Source of the DNA: Streptomyces sp. NTH33
GTDB lineage: Bacteria; Actinomycetota; Actinomycetes; Streptomycetales; Streptomycetaceae
Assembly: GCF_003236365.1 (NCBI RefSeq)
Contig: NZ_POTZ01000018.1
Coordinates: 1 to 32,874 of the forward strand
DNA: 32,874 bases
Direction of reading: 5' to 3'
Positions 6,950 through 12,024 of the stretch are shown here, in pieces (the first letter of the stretch is position 1; each line of letters starts with the position of its first letter). The notes under the pieces were generated by a model. The model worked only from the letters and a program-made list of their open reading frames with translations, was not told the origin of the DNA and made no database searches. Both the position numbers and the translations under genes were made by a program.

Positions 6950-7285
6950 TCACTCCCGCCGGCCGATCCGCCCGGGGACGTACAGTCGGCGTCTGCGGCG
7001 CATCCGCCCAAGGCGCGCTTCCTCCTCGGCGAGGACGCAGCTGCCGCACATCAGCAGCGCGCGCTCCACGGCACCTTCACCCCGGACGCCGATCTCCGTG
7101 ACGAAACGTTCCTCCTTCCTGCACTTGAAGCAGCGGCCGCCGGCCAGCCAGGCGTAGCGGCCGAGGATCACGTCAGGAGTAAGGCGGTAGCTCGCGAGGC
7201 GGGCGGCAAGAGATGCGGCGGACTGAGTGTCCGGGAGCCACTCGGGGCGGGCGCGGGCGCCTGCCTCAGGCTCGGGGTCGTTCAT
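6950..7285 (-). CDS. Small Cys-rich protein of unknown function
   Basis: I do not recognise a family. The 111-residue protein starts MNDPEPEAGARARPEW, with GGAAAG spaced seven bases before the ATG at 7285. Four cysteines form two pairs, CFKC (52-55) and CGSC (80-83), a likely structural zinc site. The C-terminus is very basic (RMRRRRR near 94-100), which suggests nucleic-acid contact. Such small actinobacterial proteins occur in mobile elements, but this is inference. The gene is divergent from the XRE-type regulator, with 109 bases between. A longer frame runs upstream to 7675, but its composition is unlike protein and it overlaps the regulator, so the start at 7285 is preferred. Confidence 0.7.
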   Translation of the reverse strand: MNDPEPEAGARARPEWLPDTQSAASLAARLASYRLTPDVILGRYAWLAGGRCFKCRKEERFVTEIGVRGEGAVERALLMCGSCVLAEEEARLGRMRRRRRLYVPGRIGRRE

Positions 7286-7394
7286 GGTGGTGCTTTCCAG
7301 TGGAGAGAAGTTTAAGTTTGCAGCAATACCAAGATCACAAAAAGCCTGAATATCGATGCAGACACGTCTACAGTGATCATCTGAGCGTAAGGGG

Positions 7395-7652
7395 GTGCTC
7401 GATGATCCCCACACCGACGCCTGGCTACGGCAGCGCCGCCAAGAGATTGGCGGCCGCATCCAGGACGCACGGCAAGGGGCAGGACTCACCCAGGATGAGG
7501 TCGTAAGGCGTACCGGGCTCGCCCGCTCAACCGTCCAGAGAATTGAGCGCGGCGACGATGGATACAGCGTCGACCCGCTTCTACGGATCGCACGCGCCAT
7601 CGGAGTGCCACTCGCCGACCTCGTACGAGAAGGCGACCGCCTCGAGGAATGA
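7395..7652 (+). CDS. Short XRE-type helix-turn-helix regulator
   Basis: The 85-residue protein is almost entirely one HTH_3/XRE domain: IGGRIQDARQGAGLTQDEV, then TGLARSTVQRIERG, then PLLRIARAIGVPLADLV (residues about 17-77). It should bind operator DNA as a dimer. It lacks the C-terminal DUF5753 region of the Streptomyces regulators that normally pair with DUF397 proteins. The start is GTG, directly abutting a purine-rich AAGGGG, which is unusually tight for a ribosome-binding site. I see no other in-frame start before the HTH. It probably controls itself and the divergent Cys-rich gene through the 109-base region between them. It could be an immunity-type or accessory regulator of the element. 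Confidence 0.8.
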   Translation: MLDDPHTDAWLRQRRQEIGGRIQDARQGAGLTQDEVVRRTGLARSTVQRIERGDDGYSVDPLLRIARAIGVPLADLVREGDRLEE

Positions 7653-7656
7653 CGAA

Positions 7657-7698
7657 GGCCCCGCCCATCCGCCACGGGGAAGGCAGACAGACGGGGCC
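7657..7698. terminator. Hairpin between the convergent XRE and zinc-ribbon genes
   Basis: GGCCCCG (7657-7663) pairs with CGGGGCC (7692-7698) across a 28-base loop. It starts five bases after the XRE stop codon and ends 13 bases before the zinc-ribbon stop. The position suits a two-way terminator, but the loop is long and there is no clear T-tract. Confidence 0.45.
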
Positions 7699-7711
7699 GT
7701 AGGACGGGCCG

Positions 7712-7894
7712 TCAGCGGCACAGGTCGCGGTACGCGTCCAGCATGCGCAGTGCCGCGTTCAACGCCGGCCGGTAGCCGGGGCAGTGCCGCTCACGGGGCA
7801 GCGTCCAGGCGTGCCAGCACGTAAGGCACCACAGCACACCGGAGTGCTCCGGGTCGGGCTGCGCGCTGCCGCCGCACTGCGGACACTGCCCCAT
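7712..7894 (-). CDS. Small zinc-ribbon protein
   Basis: The 60-residue protein has CPQC (4-7) and CLTC (23-26), a spacing typical of a zinc ribbon, followed by a short helical tail (ALNAALRMLDAYRDL). No catalytic motif is visible. It starts nine bases after the DUF397 stop codon and very probably shares a transcript with it. Similar tiny ribbon proteins are frequent beside DUF397 and regulator genes in Streptomyces mobile DNA (general recollection, not a specific match). Function unknown. It may act as a protein- or DNA-binding adaptor. Confidence 0.7.
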   Translation of the reverse strand: MGQCPQCGGSAQPDPEHSGVLWCLTCWHAWTLPRERHCPGYRPALNAALRMLDAYRDLCR

Positions 7895-7903
7895 GACGAC
7901 TCC

Positions 7904-8113
7904 TTACGCCGTGACGTCGAACTCGCCCAGCTTGGCACCGGCCAGGAAGTCGGTCCACTCAACCGCCGTGAACTCGACCGACTGGCCGGTCACGGAGCTG
8001 CGGACCGCGACCCTGCCGGGGACGTTCGTCGCCACCTCCACACAGCGCGGGTCGCTGTTGTTGTACTTGCACGTGGTGGAGGTGCGGAACTCGAACTCGG
8101 GAACTGCGGTCAT
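7904..8113 (-). CDS. DUF397-family protein
   Basis: The 69-residue protein covers the DUF397 domain: an N-terminal FRTSTTCKYNNSDPRCVEVA segment, then VAVRSSV, then FTAVEWTDFLAGAKLGEFD. The family's usual ending, W..F...K.GEFD, is clearly present. DUF397 proteins are specific to actinobacteria, usually lie next to XRE/DUF5753 regulators and have been linked to toxin-antitoxin-like or developmental control. The regulator normally expected next to it is absent; the only XRE protein nearby is the short one at 7395-7652. It is followed by the zinc-ribbon gene. The ATG at 8113 has the purine-rich AAGGGATAGG upstream. Confidence 0.88.
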   Translation of the reverse strand: MTAVPEFEFRTSTTCKYNNSDPRCVEVATNVPGRVAVRSSVTGQSVEFTAVEWTDFLAGAKLGEFDVTA

Positions 8114-8224
8114 GTGCCTATCCCTTCACGCTGTGCTGCTGCGGGGATGCGGTCCCCGCGCCGCCGTGCGACCCGCCCCGGGGTTAGACCTGTCCAGGGT
8201 TGGGGACCCCGGGGCGGGGCTTGC

Positions 8225-8262
8225 CCCCTCCCGCCGCGGCTAGCAGTTCGCGACGGGAGGGG
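8225..8262. terminator. Strong GC-rich hairpin downstream of the DUF6415/membrane-peptide pair
   Basis: CCCCTCCCG (8225-8233) pairs with CGGGAGGGG (8254-8262), 9 bp, with further partial pairing inside. On the minus strand it lies about 50 bases after the stop of the small membrane peptide, where a terminator would be expected. On the plus strand it is followed by CGTTT. The T-tract is weak, so it could instead be an mRNA-protecting stem. Confidence 0.45.
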
Positions 8263-8312
8263 CGTTTCTGGGTGCGACCCTGACCCGAAGCGGCCGCCAT
8301 GGGGATGCTGCG

Positions 8313-8438
8313 TCAGTGCGGGGTCCGCGCCAGCACCACGGCGAGGACGGGGGTGGTCACGGCCGCCACGTACACGACCAGGCCGACGATGGCCTTCACG
8401 GCTGAAGAACCCGCGCGATCAGGAGTGGCCGCGATCAC
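8313..8438 (-). CDS. Small single-span membrane peptide, coupled to the DUF6415-like gene
   Basis: A 41-residue frame starts at GTG (8438) inside the stop region of the preceding gene (GTGA, four-base overlap), so translation is likely coupled. After a polar N-terminus, residues 14-36 are hydrophobic (AVKAIVGLVVYVAAV, then VLAVVLA), a good transmembrane helix, and it ends in ARTPH. An internal GTG at codon 14 could be a shorter start, giving 28 residues. Function is unknown. The tight coupling and clean membrane span argue that it is a real gene, but the size keeps confidence moderate. Confidence 0.55.
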   Translation of the reverse strand: MIAATPDRAGSSAVKAIVGLVVYVAAVTTPVLAVVLARTPH

Positions 8439-8833
8439 CGGTGGCCGCCGATCTTCTCGTGATGGTCCAAGAGGGCGTTCAGGGCACGGGCCAGGCGGCG
8501 GGCGTGGCCGGCCGGTCCGCCGTAGCGTTGGCTGGGCTCAGCGCGCAGTCGCTCCCGCGCCTCTCCAAGGCAGGCGAGCACGCAGTACCGGGTAACGCTG
8601 TTCTTCGGCAGCTTGCGCGCCGACCGTTCGACCTCCGGCATCAGCCGCTGCAGGTGTCCGCGCAGCTGCAGCGTGAGCGTGTCGAGCTTCTCGGGGGCCG
8701 GCGGAAGAGCGTCGGGGGCTGCGTCCGGGTCGAGCAGGACGTTCACCGCCTGGCGCATCTTGGCAATGTCCGGTGGATACAGGTCCTGGTCCTGCTCTTC
8801 GGCAGCCGGTGGTGGGGCGGTACTGCTTCCCAT
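8435..8833 (-). CDS. DUF6415-like protein
   Basis: The 132-residue protein matches the pattern I recall for the Streptomyces DUF6415 family: a variable N-terminus (AEEQDQD), then LRGHLQRLMPEVE (about 58-70), YCVLACLGEARERL (about 83-96), and GHARRLARALNALLDHHE (about 108-125). It is predicted to be all-helical and soluble, with no catalytic motif. The family is common in integrative elements and prophages and has no established role. The start at 8833 has a GAGGGAG ribosome-binding site seven bases before it, better than the ATG 14 codons upstream. It is divergent from the GntR gene, and two CCTAGG palindromes lie 63-98 bases upstream, so GntR control is likely. Confidence 0.75.
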   Translation of the reverse strand: MGSSTAPPPAAEEQDQDLYPPDIAKMRQAVNVLLDPDAAPDALPPAPEKLDTLTLQLRGHLQRLMPEVERSARKLPKNSVTRYCVLACLGEARERLRAEPSQRYGGPAGHARRLARALNALLDHHEKIGGHR

Positions 8834-8895
8834 GGCGACGCTCCCTCGCAACATGGCCACGCCCCAGGACCGCACAACGGCCGCCGGGACTCAGC

Positions 8896-8931
8896 GTGTC
8901 CTAGGGCACAAGCTAGCGTGACCTAGGACAC
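8896..8931. promoter_or_regulatory. Operator pair on the DUF6415 side: two CCTAGG palindromes
   Basis: GTGTCCTAGGGCAC (8896-8909) and GTGACCTAGGACAC (8918-8931) each fit GTGnCCTAGGnCAC. In opposite orientation they match each other at 13 of 14 bases. Their centres are 22 bp apart, about two helical turns. They lie upstream of the minus-strand DUF6415 gene and are probably bound by the divergent GntR protein. Confidence 0.75.
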
Positions 8932-8973
8932 TGCACCAGGGGGCGCGCACATTCTCCCTCCCTGGAGTGACCT

Positions 8974-9007
8974 GTGTCCTAGTACAGTCGGCAGTACCCT
9001 AGGACGC
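8974..9007. promoter_or_regulatory. Operator pair on the GntR side: two degenerate CCTAG palindromes
   Basis: GTGTCCTAGTACAG (8974-8987) and GTACCCTAGGACGC (8994-9007) are weaker versions of the GTGnCCTAGGnCAC box, with centres 20 bp apart. The second ends 10 bases before the GntR start codon, almost touching its AGGAG ribosome-binding site, which suggests autorepression. A -10-like TACAGT overlaps the first box (8983-8988). Confidence 0.7.
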
Positions 9008-9017
9008 AGGAGAGTCC

Positions 9018-9764
9018 ATGCCAGAGCCTGAGCACCCCTACATGAAGGTCGCCGAGCGGATCCGCCGCCGGATCCTCGACGGCGACCTGGCGGAGGGGGA
9101 GAAGCTCCCGGGGCAGCGAGAGCTGGCCCGGGCGGAGGGCGTCTCGGTGGCCACCCTCGGCCGAGCCCTGGACCAGCTCCAGGTCGAGGGCTACATCACC
9201 ACCAGCCGCCGCGGCACGTTCGTCGCCAACGCGCCGGAGATCGCCCCCTCCAGCTACGACCGCATCACCCGCGTACTGCGCACCGGCTCCGTCCTCGCCG
9301 AGGGCGAGACGATGATCGTCACGGCCGCCGAGCTGATCAAGCCGCCGGTGTACGTCGCCGACATCTTCGACCTGGGCGAGGGCGACCAGGTGGTGCGCCG
9401 ACAGTGGCACACCGGCAAGGGCCAGCAGCGCACCGGCCTGTTCGTCACCTGGTACCCAGCGCACTTCGCCGCCGCCGTGCCCGAGCTGCTGTCCACCTCC
9501 CGCTCGTCCTCGCCCGGCCTGCTGCCCAAGATCCAGCAGGCGACCGGGCGGCGCATCAAGGCAGGCCGCGACGACATACACGGCCGTGACGCCGACGCCA
9601 GAGAGGCGAACTACTTGGGCCTGCGCATCGGGTCGCCGATCCTCGCGGGCGCCCACCGCCTATGGGACGACGAGGGCGTCATTGAATACGGAGAGTGGTG
9701 CCTCCCCTATCGGCTGGCCATCGGGTACGAGTACAGCTTCGAGGCAGCGCCCGACGCGTCCTGA
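9018..9764 (+). CDS. GntR-family transcriptional regulator with UTRA-type effector domain (KorSA-like)
   Basis: The 248-residue protein starts with a GntR winged helix: YMKVAERIRRRILDGDL, then LPGQRELARAEGVSVATLGR, then LDQLQVEGYI, then RRGTFV (residues about 12-75). The remainder (about 85-240) resembles a UTRA ligand-binding domain, with ADIFDLGEGDQVVRRQW and a conserved end, EYGEWCLPYRLAIGYEYSF. The layout recalls KorSA of the Streptomyces element pSAM2 and other regulators in actinobacterial integrative elements; this is family knowledge, not a search result. AGGAG lies seven bases before the ATG. The four palindromes upstream are its probable operators, covering its own promoter and that of the DUF6415 gene. 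It is the main lysogeny or transfer regulator candidate in the window. Confidence 0.88.
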   Translation: MPEPEHPYMKVAERIRRRILDGDLAEGEKLPGQRELARAEGVSVATLGRALDQLQVEGYITTSRRGTFVANAPEIAPSSYDRITRVLRTGSVLAEGETMIVTAAELIKPPVYVADIFDLGEGDQVVRRQWHTGKGQQRTGLFVTWYPAHFAAAVPELLSTSRSSSPGLLPKIQQATGRRIKAGRDDIHGRDADAREANYLGLRIGSPILAGAHRLWDDEGVIEYGEWCLPYRLAIGYEYSFEAAPDAS

Positions 9765-9783
9765 TTCCGGGCATGACGAAATG

Positions 9784-9811
9784 GCCCCCACCGCCCGTAG
9801 GCGGTGGGGGC
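9784..9811. terminator. Strong bidirectional terminator
   Basis: GCCCCCACCGCC (9784-9795) and GGCGGTGGGGGC (9800-9811) form a perfect 12-bp stem with the four-base loop CGTA. It lies between the GntR stop (9764) and the end of the convergent late operon (9855), so it should stop both transcripts. On the minus strand CATTTCG follows, on the plus strand CTCGTGGT. Confidence 0.85.
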
Positions 9812-9854
9812 TCGTGGTGTCAGTGGTCGATGAACTGCAGGAGGTAGCCGGCGC

Positions 9855-10553
9855 CTACGCGCGGCGGCGCTCACCCAAAATCGCTGGAGGCGTCGACGCC
9901 GCCGGCGGTTCCGGCTGAGGTGCCCCGTCTCGCCTGCAGACCAGCGCATCCGGGTCCCATGCCGGGGCTTGCAGGCTGTAGCCGTCGGGACAGGACGGCC
10001 CGGGTGGCCCCTGTTCGCCGCGCGGTCCTTGCTCGCCGCGCTCGCCCCGCGGGCCTTGCTCACCCTGCGGGCCCGCCGGTCCTGCCGGTCCTGCCGGCCC
10101 TGTCGGCCCCTGCGGGCCGGTCTCCCCCGGCAGACCCTGCTGTCCCTGCGCCCCCGGAGCGCCCGGCTTCCCGTCCTCGCCGTCGGCTCCGTCGCTGCCG
10201 TCCGCCCCGGCAGAGCCGTCCTTGCCCGGCCTGCCCTGCTCGCCCTTCGGGCCCGGAATCGGCACCGGCACCCTGGCACGCGCGGGCAGATCATCGACCG
10301 CGCGCGACGGGTCCGGTGCCGCCGGCGTCTGCCCCTCCGCCTCGATCTGCGCGCGCAGCACCCGCACGTCCCCCGCCAGGGTGCTCACAGCGTCGCCCCG
10401 CTTGTCGGCCTCCGCCGCCAGCTGCTCGGCGCGGCTGGCCTCGGCGTCGATGCGTGCCCAGATGATGACGACGGCGCCGGACAGAGCGACCATCCAGCAC
10501 AGCAACGCCAGAGGGCGCCAGCTGCGGGCCAACGCCCGCTCTGTCCGGGTCAC
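9855..10553 (-). CDS. Membrane-anchored collagen-like protein, last gene of the late operon
   Basis: The 232-residue protein has three parts. A basic N-terminus and one transmembrane helix (about 14-33) precede a charged, probably coiled-coil stretch (about 34-75). An uninterrupted run of about 28 Gly-X-Y triplets follows (101-185), starting [13 protein letters not shown] and rich in GPA, GEQ and GPR. The C-terminus holds two cysteines (188 and about 206) and a Pro-rich, basic end. Collagen-like repeats are common in phage tail fibres, where they trimerise. Here the protein is a predicted membrane protein that directly follows the holin genes, so it may work at the cell envelope during lysis or in lysogens. 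Its GTG start overlaps the preceding stop by four bases (GTGA). Confidence 0.85.
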   Translation of the reverse strand: MTRTERALARSWRPLALLCWMVALSGAVVIIWARIDAEASRAEQLAAEADKRGDAVSTLAGDVRVLRAQIEAEGQTPAAPDPSRAVDDLPARARVPVPIPGPKGEQGRPGKDGSAGADGSDGADGEDGKPGAPGAQGQQGLPGETGPQGPTGPAGPAGPAGPQGEQGPRGERGEQGPRGEQGPPGPSCPDGYSLQAPAWDPDALVCRRDGAPQPEPPAASTPPAILGERRRA

Positions 10554-10816
10554 GGTTGCCCTCCAAGGTGGATGATCAATGCGCGCAGGCGGGCGATCTC
10601 GGCCTGATCGGCAGCCCGTAGTGCGGCCTGCTCGGCGAGCGCGGCGGTCAGCTCGGCCACCTTCCGGTCCAGGCGGTCGCGCTCCTCCTGCAGATTGTCA
10701 GTGAGCGAGCTGTAGCCGGTGAGAGCGTTCTCGCTGCGTTTCCCCAGATACGCCACCACGCCGCCGACGACCGCGCCCACGCCCGCGAGCAAACTGCCGA
10801 GGGTGGTGGCGTCCAA
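10550..10816 (-). CDS. Small membrane protein with coiled coil (holin-like, lysis cassette)
   Basis: The 88-residue protein has one hydrophobic segment (about 5-24, [20 protein letters not shown]) followed by a long amphipathic helix (about 35-80, with [22 protein letters not shown]) that should form a coiled coil. Similar one-span proteins (DUF2746-like) lie in the lysis cassettes of actinophages and are treated as second holins or holin partners. It starts with TTG (10816); GGAG sits five bases before it. It lies eight bases after the holin stop and overlaps the collagen-like gene by four bases, so the three are probably co-translated. Confidence 0.75.
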   Translation of the reverse strand: MDATTLGSLLAGVGAVVGGVVAYLGKRSENALTGYSSLTDNLQEERDRLDRKVAELTAALAEQAALRAADQAEIARLRALIIHLGGQP

Positions 10817-10824
10817 AGTGGCTC

Positions 10825-11028
10825 CTACAGGTCGCGCGGAAGGGTGGCCCTCTGCGGCGGCTGCCGGTTGGGGACCGCCCAGGTGATGCCCCAGGCGCCG
10901 AGGATGGCGAGGACGATGGTGATGCCCTCTCCGGTGTCGAGTACGCCGTCCTGCACGGCGGTGACCGCGGCCGTGGCACCGGCGGCGAGGCCGGCGACGA
11001 TGGACTTGGCGATGCTGGAGATTCTCAT
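10825..11028 (-). CDS. Phage holin
   Basis: The 67-residue protein has two predicted transmembrane helices (about 6-24 and 35-52, including ITIVLAILGAWGITWAV) joined by a short acidic turn (DGVLDTGEG), and a basic C-terminus (RQPPQRATLPRDL). This is the usual small actinophage holin. It should form membrane pores that release the endolysin encoded just upstream. Its ATG follows GGAAGGA at good spacing, 16 bases after the endolysin stop. Confidence 0.85.
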   Translation of the reverse strand: MRISSIAKSIVAGLAAGATAAVTAVQDGVLDTGEGITIVLAILGAWGITWAVPNRQPPQRATLPRDL

Positions 11029-11044
11029 GGGTTCCTTCCCAGGG

Positions 11045-11959
11045 TCAGGCGGTGACGGTGAATCCGTGCTTGTCGCCGAGCCGCTCGAGGGAAGCGCGGC
11101 CGGGGATGCCGTCGGCGTCCTTGCCGGTGTAGCCGTAGCGGCGCTGGAGTGCGGCGTAGGCGGTGAGGGTCTTGGTGCCGAAGCTTCCGTCGACCCACTG
11201 CTTGGCGAGGAGCCCCTCGGCCTGGAGCGCCTTTTCGACGAGGAGGACCTCGTTCTTGTGGGTGGTGTGGCCCTGCGTGGCGGCCGGGTCGCGGCGGGCC
11301 GCGGCGATGACGTGCGCCAGCGACACCTTCGGCTTCGATGCAGTGGGCGTCGGCTTGCTCGGTGCCGTGGTGCCGACGAACGCGGGCCAACTGCCGGGGT
11401 CCGTGTGGTCGTTCTCGGGGACGTCGCCGTGCGCGTACCAGCCGGGCTTGCTCGCCCAGGTGGACGCCGAGCGGCGGGACTTGAAGCCGTCCGGTGTGCC
11501 CATGGCCCAGTTGTTGGGGACGCCCCAGGAGTGCACCCACGCCTGCAGCTCCGGCCAGCCCTTGCACGGGGTGTCCTTCAGCTTGGCGTACACCTTCCCG
11601 TCGACCTTGCAGTACGGGAAGAAGAGCGCCTCGACCTGGATCACGACGGACCCGGCGCGGTTGGTGCGCGTGCCGCCCGCGAGGTCCCGCAGGGACAGGG
11701 AGCGGGAGTTCGCCGGGAAGAACTGGCAGATGCGGCCGGTGAACGGGTCCCACAGAATGTGCGGGGCGACCGCCCGGCCGGAAGGGTTCTTGCTGAAGTA
11801 GTCGCGCAGGTTCTCGTACGGCACGAGCGCGATCGGCTTGGCCTCGGTGGCGTTCTTGTCCCAGGTGATGTGGCCGATGGCCTTGGCGGGGCCGCCGTCG
11901 GTCGGGGCGTGGCCGCCTATGTCGAGTCTCTGCGCGCCGGGCATCCACAGCTCGGGCAT
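11045..11959 (-). CDS. Phage endolysin: N-acetylmuramoyl-L-alanine amidase-like domain plus peptidoglycan-binding domain
   Basis: The 304-residue protein has an N-terminal amidase-type (PGRP/amidase_2-like) domain of about 195 residues. The putative zinc ligands are His30 in IGHITWD and the His177/His185 region in WYAHGDVPENDHTDPG, a motif recurrent in actinophage lysins. A Pro/Thr/Ser/Lys linker (about 198-212) leads to a C-terminal peptidoglycan-binding domain (about 215-300) with VDGSFGTKTLTAYAALQRRYG. No signal peptide is seen, so export depends on the holin. The ATG at 11959 is preceded by GGAGG at good spacing; a second ATG six codons upstream is less well placed. Which bond it cuts is inferred from the family. 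Confidence 0.88.
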   Translation of the reverse strand: MPELWMPGAQRLDIGGHAPTDGGPAKAIGHITWDKNATEAKPIALVPYENLRDYFSKNPSGRAVAPHILWDPFTGRICQFFPANSRSLSLRDLAGGTRTNRAGSVVIQVEALFFPYCKVDGKVYAKLKDTPCKGWPELQAWVHSWGVPNNWAMGTPDGFKSRRSASTWASKPGWYAHGDVPENDHTDPGSWPAFVGTTAPSKPTPTASKPKVSLAHVIAAARRDPAATQGHTTHKNEVLLVEKALQAEGLLAKQWVDGSFGTKTLTAYAALQRRYGYTGKDADGIPGRASLERLGDKHGFTVTA

Positions 11960-11984
11960 GCGTGCCTCCAAGGGCATGAGAAAG

Positions 11985-12008
11985 ACCCCGGCCGGGTTGG
12001 CTCGGGGC
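11985..12008 (-). terminator. Hairpin between tail-spike and endolysin genes
   Basis: CCCCG (11986-11990) and CGGGG (12003-12007) pair, with a G-T extension. Read on the minus strand, it is followed by TCTTTCTC, which looks like a weak intrinsic terminator. It would separate structural from lysis transcription or reduce flow between them. Confidence 0.45.
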
Positions 12009-12024
12009 TCGAGGTGGTGGTGGA

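Noticed and set aside
7395..7652. XRE protein as antitoxin of a toxin-antitoxin pair
   Set aside because: No neighbouring toxin-like gene (RelE, HipA, HigB or PIN type) is visible on either side.
8184..8300. 38-codon minus-strand frame starting MAAASGQGRTQKR
   Set aside because: No good ribosome-binding site, basic low-complexity content, and it spans the hairpin at 8225-8262; cannot be supported as a gene.
10000..10250. Repetitive GC-rich DNA that could suggest a tandem repeat or CRISPR-like array
   Set aside because: It is explained by Gly-X-Y codons of the collagen-like gene; there are no constant repeats with unique spacers.
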